Assembly: GCF_026151205.1 (NCBI RefSeq)
Contig: NC_087078.1
Location: 1,567,675-1,631,674 of the forward strand
Length of the DNA stretch: 64,000 bases
Direction: 5' to 3'
DNA from: Bolinopsis microptera
Taxonomy: Eukaryota > Ctenophora > Tentaculata > Lobata > Bolinopsidae
The notes beneath the pieces are model-generated. The model was not told where the DNA came from. It made no database searches and was given only the letters and a program-made list of their open reading frames with translations. Numbering within the stretch: the first letter of the stretch is position 1; each line of letters starts with the position of its first letter. Both the position numbers and the translations under genes were made by a program. This document shows, piece after piece, positions 48,566-61,408 of the stretch.

Positions 48566-48854
48566 TTGTAGTATAGGTTTACAATTATTTAGTTTGCTAG
48601 CTTATTGTTCGCTCCTATCATCAATCCGAGACTAGATCAAGCTCAAAAGGAGTGCCGTACAAGGTTATAACTAAATGCGCGCCGCGCCAAATCACAAGTC
48701 GGATTCATCGACGGTTTTTGGAACAAATATTTTACGAATATTATTTTGTCAAACGTTGTCAACGTTGTATGATCCGCTGCAAATGGGTGCGCGGCTCCCC
48801 TGTATCGCAGAAACTCTACAGTGTACAGATTTTCTCACCTGTAGAATTTTTACG

Positions 48855-48910
48855 ATATCGCGATACAGTGGAGCAGCGCACCCGTGCGCGGCGGGTCATA
48901 CAACGTATAA
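48855..48910 (+). repeat. GC-rich structured repeat, copy 3
   Basis: CGATACAGTGGAGCAGCGCA is followed by CCCGTGCGCGGCGGGTCATA and CAACGTATAATA. It matches copies 1 and 2, but the last stem is broken by a mutation. Confidence 0.7.
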
Positions 48911-50115
48911 TAAATTTTGTAAACCAGTTATACTGCAGTTGACAGGGCATAGGGTCACGTTTGCTAATTTATTTGTCTCATTATTAAAATTGATTGGGTA
49001 ATCATGTGATAGGAAAAAAAGGAAAAAAAAGATAAAAGAAAAATGGGGGACCCCTACCCATGTAGCTGAGACACCTCACAGCAAGTAGACCAAAGTGACT
49101 CTTGCTTGGAACGGTGCATCGATTACCCGCCGAAGCGGTGGGTTGGGAGTCCCCCCCTGGGATCATTTCGTCCGTAAAATTGTATACAATATAAACTAGT
49201 ACAATAAAATATCTTCAAAGTTTACATAAACAAATCTAGGAGACCTCAAAGCTCGTCTTCTGGGGGATGAGGTTGAAGGAAACGTCTTACAGTTCAAGAT
49301 GCTGGGCTGCTCATCTTCCTCTGATTCAGTGCAGTGAGTGTACTTCTTAACTGATCAAATCTGAATCGTGTTCTGATATGATTGTTGACTTGGCTCTTCA
49401 TGGCTTTTTTTTGTGGTCAGCTATCATCTCCGAGAAACGATCTACAAATTAAGTGCAGAGCGGTCCCATACCTCCGGAGGTTGTGAAGACTAGGGGGAGA
49501 AATGATTCTATATCTGACTGAAGTACTCTCTTCATACAAATCTTTCTTTTCTTTCTCATGAGCTCTACAGATCTTATCGAGTGGCTTAAATGTGTTTGTG
49601 ACACAGTTAGGATGTGTGACCGTGATGTCAAAGAATGTTCTTTCAAAGAGTGCATACAATCCGACAGCTGCAACATCAAGACGGGCTTTATCCTTGGTGT
49701 TGGTCTTCTTTGAGAATGAACTTGGTTGGACTGTCAGGAGTGCTGGTTTTATCCTTACATCTTTACTTCAATCACGTGATAGCGACATAGCGTATACTAC
49801 GACATCTTATTGAGCTTTCAATTCTGCACGCTTCCCACTGAAAGGAACTAGTGCCAGCCCAATCACCTGATACCATGCAATGACAAATGATTAGAGAAAC
49901 AAATTATATCCTTTATTTACAATGAAATAATACAATACAAATCATAATTTTCCATGACTATTGCATTGGCCATGCTGATTGCTGACAGTTTAAGAAGAAC
50001 AAGAATCGCAGCCGCTTTTTTTTGTGCATGGCCGCTCAATTTACGATCCGTGAAGGCATATTTAAAGACCTGGGGACCCCAGTCTTTACTGTTTATAAGC
50101 ATGCAAATATGGCGG
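48911..50115. other. Non-coding gap
   Basis: No gene recognised. A TCACGTGA site lies at 49772. Opposing small ORFs at 49417-49813 lack domains. A shortened CCTGGGGACCCCAG palindrome is at about 50069-50082. Confidence 0.4.
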
Positions 50116-50420
50116 AGTGACAGCAGTGGCGTAACGAAAGGCCCTGCTGACCCCGCTGTGCAGGGGGGCGCCGTCTCAGGGGGGCGCCAAATCGTCATTT
50201 GAATGTGGGACAATTTCGAAAACTTAACTAAAGTACTAGCAAAACTGCGCGTTTTGCTCTGGATACACACTTTTTTAGAGATTTTACCGGCGTATTCTTT
50301 AAAATCACCTAATTTGTTCAATTTTAGGGAGGGGCACCAAAAGGGGAGGGGGCGCCAACAGGGGGGCGCTTTTTTCGGCAGGGGGGCGCCAACAGGCAAC
50401 GTTACGCCACTGAGTGACAG
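50116..50420 (+). mobile_element. hAT-type MITE with 8-bp target duplication, second intact copy
   Basis: The element spans 50124-50412 between CAGTGGCGTAACG and CGTTACGCCACTG, a perfect 13-bp inverted repeat, and is flanked by the direct repeat AGTGACAG (50116-50123 and 50413-50420). The interior GGGGCGCCAACAGG and CACACTTTTTTAGAGATTTT blocks match the other two copies. Confidence 0.92.
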
Positions 50421-51644
50421 GCTGAGCGCCACCCATGTAATTCCATATTGAATTTGAAAATCATGTATATTTCTATGTAACCATATGTTTATTGTTTATG
50501 CAACCTGTCACAGATCTGTGAAAAATAGTAATACTAACTCGGAATAATAATATGCTATCAATTAGTGCCTAGTGGGATCCGTACATGGTAAAATTAACAA
50601 TTTATTTGGTCAGTTCAGCGTGAGTCAACACTTATTTAATTCAGGATATCGCTAAAAAAAACTTTGCTCAGTTTAGTTAGGAACGTGAGCGACATATTGG
50701 CACGCCGGCACGCATGTACGTATGTATGCACTCACGACAGTTGCAAGCTACCATATATGGGAAAAAAACCTCTGGAAAAAAAAGGTTCATACAGCTCAGT
50801 TCATTGAACAATGCACTTCATCGACATTAGGCCATACTCTACTATAGCTTACACCATCGTCCTGGCTAATTTCATTGGAGATGTTCTTAGGTATTACATG
50901 TATTGTATATTTAGTGGGTGTAAGTGTTAGATACTGCTTTTACTCATATATACATTCATCAGGCAGGTTTCTGAGTTATTTCACTGGTTGCTTATTCTCT
51001 CAAGATGTGTCTAAGGAAAAGTAATCATGGTATAGTACTGTAGAGTCCCAATTTATTGTGGAGTTTAGGGAAAAGGTAAAAACAGTGGTAAATCAGAGGC
51101 CACAGTAAACCAGGGCATGTTCATGGGACATATCAGAGCTTACATCACATTTGTAAACTTCTCTTCGCTCTATTTTTTTCTACCTTACCTTTTTTTTTAT
51201 TATTTGAAAATTAATTGCATCTTCTGCAAATTACTTAGTAAGAACTATCTTCTCATTATAGAAAGTGGGTGTCACATAAACCTACCAATCAACAGGGGTT
51301 GTGGAAGTATATTTGTTATTACTGCAAATTTTGTAATACTGTGTACAACTCTCTTTATTGTGTGTGCACTGAATTATTGAGATTGAGATTTAATTACAAA
51401 CTATATTAAATTAGATTATTTAAGTTGGCTATAGCTATGTTTAAACAGTTAGGATGCAAGACTTTAGAACTTCGAAAATGTTCCCTCCTAATTTAAAACC
51501 TTACTTTAACTGGAACCATAACGATTATAAATCTATAATATAGAGGTATATATAATAGGTTCTAACAGTGTTTACATTTTTATCATATGAAATCTTCAAA
51601 TGCATTGCTATAATTTTTAATTAATTGTTGTCACACTTTTTAAG
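50421..51644. other. Upstream region of FRG1
   Basis: AT-rich and without a recognised CDS. The segment 51040-51115 (GAGTCCCAATTTATTGTGG and CACAGTAAACCAGG) looks like a small decayed MITE. The FRG1 promoter should lie near 51500-51640. Confidence 0.4.
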
Positions 51645-54600
51645 ATGTCTTCAAACTATGAATCAGTAAAGTCTTCAAAGTTAAAGTTCAAAGGGGAGAA
51701 AAAGAAGAGAAAAAGAAAAAGGCAAGGTTTGGTTACTGATTATTTTTTCTTTATGATATTTACATGACTCTAATAGGTTTTGATAATATGGAATTTTTAA
51801 TTCTGATAAATCTACTTCTACAAAAGAATAATATCGATACGCTATTGTGGATTAATTATTATACTGCCTACTATTTAGCACTTATTCAACATAGCTCAGT
51901 CGGCATGACAAATGTTTACAGAAATATAATCAGAGAATACAGTATGTTTTGATGTATTTAACAGCGACTGAAATCTCACAAAGAAACATTGTGATCATCT
52001 CTGATAATAATTCATAAGTAAACCTTTTATACTGTGTGGTATCCAGTTTTCTTGAACTGCAATGTATTGAAATAACATTAATTCATAATAGAAAGGTTAA
52101 GGTTGTATAATAAGGTAAGCCATTAGGCATCAGGTAAATTATAGACAGTTAAACACTCCAATATACTTCATTTTGGTTATTGTCTCAATTAAATTAATTA
52201 ATTAATTAACTAACTTTGCAGAGGAAAACAAAGAATCAGACGGCACATGGGATGATGACGAAACAGCAAGACACAGGGTATGGTGGATTGTAAGGGACAT
52301 TCTCGATGTGAAAGGGAGCGTCTTGCTTGAAGACAAAGTCTCTACTTCATATGTCATGGCTTGTGAGGATGCCACCGTTGCTCTTGGTAAGCTACATTTT
52401 TACTACTTATACACTGCTTGACTCCATTTACAGGAGCAAGCCCAATTGTTATTGGGGGGCTGAGTGGTGGGGCAGGTGGGTTGGCAGAATAGTAGAGATG
52501 AAGTATCCTGGCAAAATTGTCACTATGTGTATTAAGGCAATTAGCAGTATTGTCCACGATATGAGGGGAATTTTGATTTTCTCGTCTACTGCGTCTGCTC
52601 TTCCTGTCAGTAGGAAATCGTTGGAATAAATAACTAAGTGTTTTTACTTTCTATTTAATTTATTTGTTAATTTTCTTAAATTTTCTATAGCATGCAATAA
52701 GATCACCATCCACTATAACATGATGAAGTGTTAGATCACAAATAACGTAATGTGATTTACTTCATTTTACTTTTAAGTATACTATGATAAGTACAAACTT
52801 TTAGGCGGCACTTTTTCAGAAATCATCTGTATAAGTGATCAGTAGCTTGTGCTTAGTTTATGACAAAGATGACCGATCTGATATATTTAGATATTACCCT
52901 CAGTAATTTACTCACGATTTATTAGCCTACCGCACCAATGTGAAAATGAAGAACTTTATAAGCGCTTTGGATAGAAAACATTGTCTGACTGAGCTAATAA
53001 ACTAAAATTAACCATGTTTGGTCATTTCTGAACCCCTGAATTTTTGTCTCTAAAATGTACACTTTACTTCTATTCTATATATTCACTAATATGAGATAAG
53101 AGTAGGTACCATTACACGCCACTATACTATGTTCTGCTAATTGTATTTATTTAATGTTCGAGCAGAGGAAGCTTATAATCACTATATAGTAAAAACTTCA
53201 ATATATTGTTATAGAGTTTGCCAGAGCAATAATATTATGATACAGTACTGTCAATGTTTATGAAAATATAGCACCAGCTCACCAATAATTGCTAGTAATA
53301 TTGTTACCTTTTAATAATAGCTCATTTATGAATCTTATGTAATAAATAATAAGTATGTATATAGTTTTATAACGGCTTCTATAGAACAGTTCTGTTAAGT
53401 TCGTACAAACAAATTAGTCGTGCAATAGTCTTGATCGTACTTTCTGCAATATTTATGTACTTTTTGATAGGTATATATAAATTATAGCTGGAATGTCTCA
53501 TGAAATTGCCGTTGACATGGAATATAACTGTGGAGGCCTTTATATTCGGCGAAAAGTTCGTGAAAACAATGAGATATTGTCCATTTATTTGGCGATTTCG
53601 ACGCTCTGACAAGTTGAGTTTTTATACAGAATAATATATAAGCAGATCATTTCTCTTTTTTTGTTTTATAATAGTATGACTTACTAGTTTCAGAAAATTA
53701 AGTATATTCAACAACAGCGAGCAGAATGCAAATGTAGCATAGTGGTGTGTAATGGTAAAAGTAAAAAACTCTTTTATTATCATTTTAATGATTTGACGAA
53801 TCATCTAACCATTTTATCGTATTACATTGCCGGACGGTTTCAATAATATGTATACTGTTTTGCTTAATAGTGAATAAGAATGAGCAATGTATCCATGAAA
53901 TGACGATTAAAGCTTCCATACATGGTTGTAAATTTTGCAACTAGTTTATACGTATATATTAGAAAACTCATGACTTTTTCATGACTTAATTTTGTGATTG
54001 GTATATTTCCCATTAGTTGAAACAGTGTATGTATAAGCTACGTCACAATCGGTCCACGTCAAAATCAATTTGATACCGTATGCAAACTCAGATGTTAACG
54101 AAATTGTGTCATCAATAATGAACATTTGTCCAATCTCCGCTTCAAGATTTCACGAAGATTTCAAGAATATGATAAATTGTTTTTGACAGTTACACCCTAA
54201 CTTAAAAAGTCATGTCCGTAATCAATTGAGTTAGTTCTAATTGCATTTAAATGGATTAAGCGTTGAGCATACATAAATTAGGGTCAAGTTCACTCCAGTT
54301 ATACTGAAATGTGCTTGATTCTTTAATACTTTAATACTTTGACATTATTAAGCTGCAAAAATTCTGAAGAATATATAAGTATACTTTAGGTTGAGGAATG
54401 ATTTGTTTTTATGAAACTTTCTTGTAAATGTATTATACAGTAGAACTTCTCTACAGTACCTCAGCTCTATACAGAGTAGCTCGATAGCTCGATAGCTCGG
54501 TAGCCTGTTCCATCAAACCTTTAGTTACTTTGCTTGTTTTGTGCAAAAAATGTACTTCATCGTAGCTCGTATCTAATTTGGTGGAGATACGATTACACAT

Positions 54601-57600
54601 TATGGAGCTTTTTCCCAATACGACACAATACGGGCAAAATAGTTTATAATGGGGTATATTAAGACGCAATGAAACTATCGGAGTGATCGGACCACGATGT
54701 ATGGTGACTTGCCACCCCATGGCAACATTAAAATATATCGACTCTGTTACGCTTAGCAGGTTATTTAGCAGGTTATTTAGCAGGTTATTTAGCAGGTTAT
54801 TTAGCAGGTTATTTCAGAGACTATAGATACTGGAGAACAGGATCGTTTGAACCTCTCTATATCCGGTTTTTCTATACCGGGTTTTTTGTATACCATGCAA
54901 TTTCATTTCCCCGAGAGGCCCGGTATAGAGAAGTTTTACTGTATTTTATGTAGAGCGGATTAATGAGATAAGTGTGAACGCTTTATCATCAAACTCACAG
55001 GTCTGTACATTAGTCTGGTTAGGAGGTGAGGCACATTTTCCTGTCACGTGACAGCAATTAGCAAATCATCATTCGCTATTAACCAACCAAACCACAGAAT
55101 CACTGTCCCACGTCAAAAAATATTCCTCTCCTCCCAACTAAAATCATCTATAATAAGTAATGTCCTTCACTAAGATCCACTCTTCAACATGGTGAACTGT
55201 AAAGTACAAAACTCTCTCTTTACGCCTTCAAAAAGAAACAGTGTCATCACACAAATGCTAATATGTCTCTTAAACAGAAGTCGCTTCTTTCATGAGACAC
55301 TAGTCAGAATATATGCTCTTTCTTTTTGTAAACAATTACGTATGCAGTTTATCATGAACCGAGGCTTATAGCAGTGAGTAATGATAGGTAATACGCGGGT
55401 AATACGTGGGTAATACGCGGGTAATACGCGGGTAATACGTGGGTAATACGCGGGTAATACGCGGGTAATACGCGGGTAATACGCGGGTAATACGCAGGTA
55501 ATACGCGGGTAATACGCAGGTAATACACGGGTAATACGTGGGTAATGACATGAAGATGCGAGGTATTCTCTTTTTACCCACGTTCATTATAACCATGTCA
55601 TCAAACTGATACTTATACTTCCTAGGAGAGGTTCGGGACCAAACTGAAGGACCAGAGAACGCGGAGATATTCACGGCTCTCCCTGGTAGTGCAGCAGATA
55701 AGGTCAGTCTTTACTGGTATTCTACAGAAATAGTCTGTCAGCAAGTCTGTGATAGTCTGTGATAGTCTGTGAGCAAGTCGTTACTATTTCAATTTGTGTT
55801 GTGTTTGGGAGACGTGATTTGAAAATGCTGCGTTCAGTTTTAACCTGGAAAACTTAGCAGTGGAATCTTTTGATGTACTGTGACTGGCGGAGCTTTAATT
55901 TTTGCTATGTTTTCAAATTGCGGTATTATGGGATAGCAAATTAGTAATAATCGAATTCTGTCGCTATATTATGTATATTATATATTATATATAAGCGTAT
56001 TAGGATGAACCGTTGCAATGTTGCATTCCAAATTATATCTTGTAAGCTTGTAGAACATCTTAGGAAAATCTGTATTTCTGGAATGACAGCCGGACAAAAT
56101 AAAAATTAGTTTATAATTTAGTGAAAGCTAATCTTACACTGTAGTTTCATAGATATTTGATTAAGTCTAAATTTACACCTTTTGAACTCAACTATGCGGT
56201 GAAAATGATAAATAAAATTTGATACCCTCCTGATCATTGGTACGGCACACAACTCTATTACTCTAGTAGCAGGGAATAGTTGAGTGTGCACTTCGATGTG
56301 TACTATTTCTGACAACACAGGGTTGTTTGTTAGGTCATTCTTAACCAAAATCGTGTGGGTGCACAATTTGTTTCGCTAGAGACAACCCTACAGGGCAAAT
56401 TTTCTAAATTACCCTCAGTCGCGTATACGAGATTTTCGTATTTCGGCTCCTGAAGGTCATAGGGACTTCAATTTTAGCTTAAAATTACCGCAATAGCCAT
56501 ATTTATGTACAACTTATGAAGCAACATAAGGTCTCCAGTGCTTTGTTTTATAGATATTGACAAAACACTGTTTTTTGGCTCAGCGAACCAAAAATGGGAC
56601 TGAATTTTGGTAACTTGAACTAGGAAGATCGTAGAGACTTGAATTTTAGCTTAAAATGAGCGCAAACATCAGATTTATATACAACTTATAAAGCAATATA
56701 AGCCCTTTAATGCTTATTTGTTAAGATATTGACAAAAATCGGTCATTTTGACTACACGCGTGAGGAAAAATACCAAATTGGGCAACAACTTTGGTCTTTT
56801 TTTGACCAGTTTTGTGCTCAAGTTATTAAAATGTGCTTTGATGTTGTAGATCGGGTGTTTTCTTCCAATATGGGTTTCGGTATAAATCCGGAAGCACCCG
56901 GTTCATGGGTGATAGGGGTTAAAAACCCTAAAATGTCAGGCGATGGGCGAGACAATTGTCTGAATTTGGTTATAAAAACACTTGCACTCTTTGCTAGGGT
57001 TTGCTTTTTTCTGTTACATCGATCCGATTTCTAACTACTAATCATCCCCCTCTACATCATTCTCTTTTAGATACATGATTTCTATAAGTTCTTGAAGGTA
57101 CATCCGGCATGATGTAAAGTCTATATCAAAGCATTTTAATGTGGTCTTAACAAGTTGCAAGATATTCAAGTTCACTAATAAAACAGAGATTGTAGGATAT
57201 TCTTCTTTTACATATTGATTATTGAGTAATTTTGGTTACACATGTGAGGAAAGATACCAAATTGGTTTACCAAACGAAGATTGTAGGTTATCTATTATTC
57301 TTTACATGATTATTGACGCAACTTTATAGTCAAACCTGTATTATTTTAAATATATTTAATATTTATCCACACTCTCCATAAGAATATTATTGGGAGTCAT
57401 TTTGTGGTTAAAATTCGATTAAATCAGTATTTCCAAGCAAAAAACTGCCCCAAATTTCTCCTCCGAATATGGTCCGCTAGTTCGAAATTTTAGCACTTAT
57501 AAACGTTATTGTTAGACATTACATTAGTGTAATACCACTGAGACCAGATGTAGTAATCTATTCAGATAAAGCGAAGAAGGTGCATCTGAAATAAAGAGAA

Positions 57601-60365
57601 CTTTGCTGATCAAGAGAAAAGAATATTAAGAGATATCAGCAGCTGACAGAAGAGATTGCAAGCTCCAGACAGTAGCAGTTCGAGTTCGAGTTCGAGGCAT
57701 TTACAACTGCAGCCTCCAAACCTTTATGAACCACCTGAACGTAAACACTAAAGAGAAAAAGGCCATCATACACCATCTATCTGTCCAGAAACACCATTAT
57801 ATGGACAGATGATTGGGAGTTAGTCCAGAGGCTAGTAATTGCATAGTAGGAGCGTATAATGTTTGTAGAATGTAATTATTTTTACAAACTACCGTTCAAA
57901 ACTTATAGATCAAGTGATAGCCTACCCACAATTATATTACAACGTCGTGGGGTCAGTCGATATTGTTGCTAAAAATCAGGAGCAAGCGTCTTGAAACAGG
58001 ATACCATGAATCTACATATAAGTTTTAAGTAGTTTCATTCTACGTTTAATATTATTATTGGGTCGTTTACGTTAAAGTTATATTTGGCCATTTTATAGCC
58101 TCCCCTCAAAAAGCCCACAATTACTCAATATGTAAAAGAAGAATATCCTACAATCTCTGTTTTATTAGTGAACTTGAATATCTTGCAACTTGTTAAGACC
58201 ACATTAAAATGCTTTGATATAGACTTTACATCATGCCGGATGTACCTTCAAGAACTTATAGAAATCATGTATCTAAAAGAGAATGATGTAGCGGGGGATG
58301 ATTAGTAGTTAGAAATCGGATCGATGTAGCAGAAAAAAGCAAACCCTAGCAAAGAGTGCAAGTGTTTTTATAACCAAATTCAGACAATTGTCTCGCCCAT
58401 CGCCTGACATTTTAGGGTTTTTAACCCCTATCACCCATGAATCGGGTGCTTCCGGATTTATACCGAAACCCATATTGGAAGAAAACACCCGATCTACAAC
58501 ATCAAAGCACATTTTAATAACTTGAGCACAAAACTGGTCAAAAAAAGACCAAAGTTGTTGCCCAATTTGGTATTTTTCCTCACGCGTGTAGTCAAAATGA
58601 CCGATTTTTGTCAATATCTTAACAAATAAGCATTAAAGGGCTTATATTGCTTTATAAGTTGTATATAAATGTGATGTTTGCGCTCATTTTAAGCTAAAAT
58701 TCAAGTCTCTACGATCTTCCTATAGTTCAAGTTACCAAAATTCAGTCCCATTTTTGGTTCGCTGAGCCAAAAAACAGTGTTTTGTCAATATCTATAAAAC
58801 AAAGCACTGGAGACCTTATGTTGCTTCATAAGTTGTACATAAATATGGCTATTGCGGTAATTTTAAGCTAAAATTGAAGTCCCTATGACCTTCAGGAGCC
58901 GAAATACGAAAATCTCGTATACGCGACTGAGGGTAATTTAGAAAATTTGCCCTGTAGGGTTGTCTCTAGCGAAACAAATTGTGCACCCACACGATTTTGG
59001 TTAAGAATGACCTAACAAACAACCCTGTGTTGTCAGAAATAGTACACATCGAAGTGCACACTCAACTATTCCCTGCTACTAGAGTATATTGTTCTTGTTT
59101 ATTTTGTGACATCCACTTTTGCTTTCAGCTTTACACTCAGACTCCTTACAACATTGAAAAGTCTACATCATAGCACAACTCTCTTACAAAAATCCTGAGT
59201 GTCATCTCTTAAATATACACCATCTAACGTTAATATTTTTAATTAACAGCGACTATTCTAGACAATACTCACCTCTAACCCACTTCATCCCCACAGTTAG
59301 CAATCAAGACGGGATACGATAAATTCCTTTCGGTAGCACTGGATGGTTCCATAAGTGGCCGCTCTGAGGCCATCGGGGCCCGAGAGGAATTTCAAATATC
59401 CTTCGACGACGGATTTCAGGTAAGCTGACAACAAATATTTACTACCAATAAATTGCTGCATAAAATTTGACTTGTTTAATTTATTATTTATCTATTCATT
59501 TAACAAGGATAACTGAGTTCAGTGGTAGCTTCCTGTTCATTTGATTGGGGAACCACCCCGAGCCCGAGTGCGGATATAACCCCGGCCTATATCGCTCTGT
59601 TACGTAGCTTGCATTCTTTAAGAAAATTTGTACAATTATACAACGCCCTATCGAGTTACAATTTACAAGTAGAACCAAACGCGCTGTATTGACATGTCAC
59701 GATTACATATAAAACAGGTTCTCAAGGGATGCAATGGCAGATATTTGACGTTCAATTCCGATGGAACTATCGGCTGTACGTTGGAGGAAATTAAAGACAA
59801 CACTAAAGTTATCATGAGAACCAGAGGCGACAAGGTTTGGAATTTTCCTGAATTATTTAGATTTCCTCTTTATTTTTTCTCGGTATTTTATCCATTCACC
59901 CAGAAGAGTTACCATGTTATTTCAACACTTCAATCTGTCGTTTCACGTCACACCCAAATTCCAAATTTCAAAACTATGGGAGACAACGTTATACTATATA
60001 GTATATATTATAATATATATATCACGTATTACGTCACGCAATTTTATTAAATTAAAGTGTTAACTCACATTTACACCAAGTAAAGTTATATATCATCGCC
60101 GCTTGTTAATATACATCGTCATACTACTACTATTACTATCGCCCAGGAACGGAAAGTACAAACTCTCGCCGAGAAGGAAAAACAAGGAAGCGTCCGGGAG
60201 TATGAGACAAATTACGTCAAAATGTTCCAAAAGTTCCAGGATAAGAAGCTAAAGATTTCAAAAAACGGGACAAAAGATTTGAAAGTTGCTAGGAAGGACG
60301 GACGTTTTCACGAGGAAATGCTTGATCGACGGGAAAAGATGAAGAGTGATCGGTACTGCATGTGA
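51645..60365 (+). CDS. FRG1: FRG1 homologue, complete
   Basis: FRG1 is a nuclear/nucleolar RNA-biogenesis and actin-bundling protein with a beta-trefoil (fascin-like) fold. Six exons: 51645-51726, 52222-52386, 55626-55702, 59297-59419, 59718-59834 and 60147-60365; phases 1, 1, 0, 0, 0 agree. The product is 260 residues, against 258 in human. It begins SSNYESVKSSKLKFKGEKKK, matching the YSYVKSTKLVLKG start with its basic NLS. It has the WWIVRD strand, the LAIKTGYDKFLSV and GRSEAIGAREEF trefoil blocks, and the highly conserved end MFQKFQDKKLKISK followed by RKDGRFHEEMLDRREKMKSD RYC. Intron 3 (3.6 kb) holds a large foldback transposon and intron 2 (3.2 kb) a pogo-like MITE and two minisatellites. 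Confidence 0.95.
54436..54943. mobile_element. pogo/Tigger-like MITE in FRG1 intron 2
   Basis: The element spans 54438-54941, starting CAGTAGAACTTCTCTA and ending TAGAGAAGTTTTACTG, inverted copies with one mismatch. A TA dinucleotide flanks each side (54436-54437 and 54942-54943), as for Tc1/mariner/pogo elements. No intact transposase: a short minus ORF inside has no known domain. A 12-bp minisatellite lies within. Confidence 0.8.
54753..54814. repeat. 12-bp minisatellite inside the pogo-like MITE
   Basis: Five copies of AGCAGGTTATTT. Confidence 0.93.
55386..55546. repeat. 11-bp minisatellite in FRG1 intron 2
   Basis: About 14 copies of GGTAATACGCG with CG/TG/CA variants, ending about 80 bp before the exon 3 acceptor. 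The CGCG versus CGTG and CACG variants look like CpG decay. Confidence 0.93.
56729..57034 (+). CDS. 101-codon ORF in left arm of foldback element
   Basis: Starts MTKIGHFDYTREEKYQIG and ends FFLLHRSDF. The central part contains an amphipathic FFDQFCAQVIKMCFDVVDRV and a C-terminal hydrophobic stretch. No domain recognised. Its presence in both arms with a single residue change (Gly to Asp in EAPGSW) is explained by arm identity, so coding function is unproven. Confidence 0.3.
   Translation: MTKIGHFDYTREEKYQIGQQLWSFFDQFCAQVIKMCFDVVDRVFSSNMGFGINPEAPGSWVIGVKNPKMSGDGRDNCLNLVIKTLALFARVCFFLLHRSDF
58309..58614 (-). CDS. 101-codon ORF in right arm of foldback element
   Basis: Mirror copy of the ORF at 56729-57034, identical except for EAPDSW. 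The same caution applies. Confidence 0.3.
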   Translation of the reverse strand: MTKIGHFDYTREEKYQIGQQLWSFFDQFCAQVIKMCFDVVDRVFSSNMGFGINPEAPDSWVIGVKNPKMSGDGRDNCLNLVIKTLALFARVCFFLLHRSDF

Positions 60366-61408
60366 AAACAGAATTTCGTAATCAGTTCATAATTTCACTT
60401 TCAATTAGTTCATCTTCAGTTATTTGTAATCGTCAGATTTTGCTAGATCACGAATTTTGGTCGACGCTCGGAAAAGTCCTGTCACGCTATCGGACAATTG
60501 TCTATGATGTGCAGGTCCTTGAGACTATTAACGGCTAGCTAATGGATATATGAGATAATCTTAGCACTTTTGAGGATTGATTCCTCGATATTATTATACA
60601 CTGTTTTAATATTTATAGCCCGCTTTTACCCTGTTATATGCAGTTTTAGAGACATTAATGTGACTGCCCGCTTTTTATTCAACATCAGATTTTTCACATT
60701 TGATAAGGATATTTACCGTATGATTAACATATTTTATTTAATGTTGATTGCTATGCGCAATTTATAAGTATTATCCCGGCCATGTGCGACTGTCGGTCTA
60801 ATTTGGGACATGCGAGTCGACTTTTGGAAAAAGTGCGCACGCGCGGTTAAATCTTTGCAGTATCAATTTCCATGCGCAGCATTTCTGAATGTGCGAAATA
60901 ATGGTCACGTGACCCTATTTTCATGACTGAAATTATTACGGTCTGTGGTTAATTGAATGCAACTGTGTCGATTTTAATAGCCTGACTGACTTCCTCATAA
61001 ACTATACAGTCTATTTTCAAAATCTTGTCTGCATAATTAGTAACGACAATTGCTAGTAGCGCGCAAAATGCCTATTATGTCATCTTTGCAGCGCATCCAA
61101 TATCTTTATATGTGTAAGCCTGTGTGTATGCATAAACACACATTATGATAAATTATATTTTGGTGTGGTGTCAATGCCATTATTCTGTCTCACTGTACGA
61201 AATACAGTGCGCCATACTTGGCTTTTATCTTACGACACCTGCTTCACGATCGTGTGGACTATAACGTATTCACTTTTCCTATCACGTCACAAATTATACA
61301 TATTCTATATTGCATTACGTAATCGATGTACATGTTTTAAGGTAATTGACATTTTTGTGTAGCATGTAGTGACAAGGGATTAGTCGGAGGTTTTAAGATG
61401 GTGGTGTC
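60366..61408. other. FRG1-formin intergenic region
   Basis: About 1 kb holding the FRG1 3' UTR and the formin promoter/5' UTR. A TCACGTGA site in the form GGTCACGTGACC lies at 60904-60915. No other gene recognised. Confidence 0.5.

Larger units (their letters stand above)
56257..59088. mobile_element. Large foldback transposon with ~970-bp inverted arms
   Basis: The left arm (about 56261-57232) and right arm (about 58115-59084) are reverse complements at roughly 98-99% identity. The outer ends read CTCTAGTAGCAGGGAATAG and its complement, and each is flanked by TA. Each arm contains the same 101-codon ORF (56729-57034 plus, 58309-58614 minus) differing at one residue. The centre (about 57233-58114) holds a partial extra copy of the arm segment around GAGGAAAGATACCAAATTGG. 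No transposase domain recognised. High arm identity implies a recent insertion or ongoing gene conversion. Confidence 0.9.
55703..59296 (+). other. FRG1 intron 3
   Basis: Phase-0 intron of 3.6 kb. Near its start (55725-55790) are several copies of GTCTGTGATA/GTCTGTGAGCAAGTC. Most of the remainder is the foldback element at 56259-59086. Confidence 0.85.

Noticed and set aside
49917-50432. 171-codon minus-strand ORF
   Set aside because: More than half of it crosses the hAT MITE at 50124-50412; translation is a by-product of the C/G runs.
55366-55674. 102-codon ORF with ITRVLPAYYPR repeats
   Set aside because: Translation of the 11-bp minisatellite, which is open in several frames for the same length reason as the 35-bp array; it also overlaps FRG1 exon 3 in antisense.
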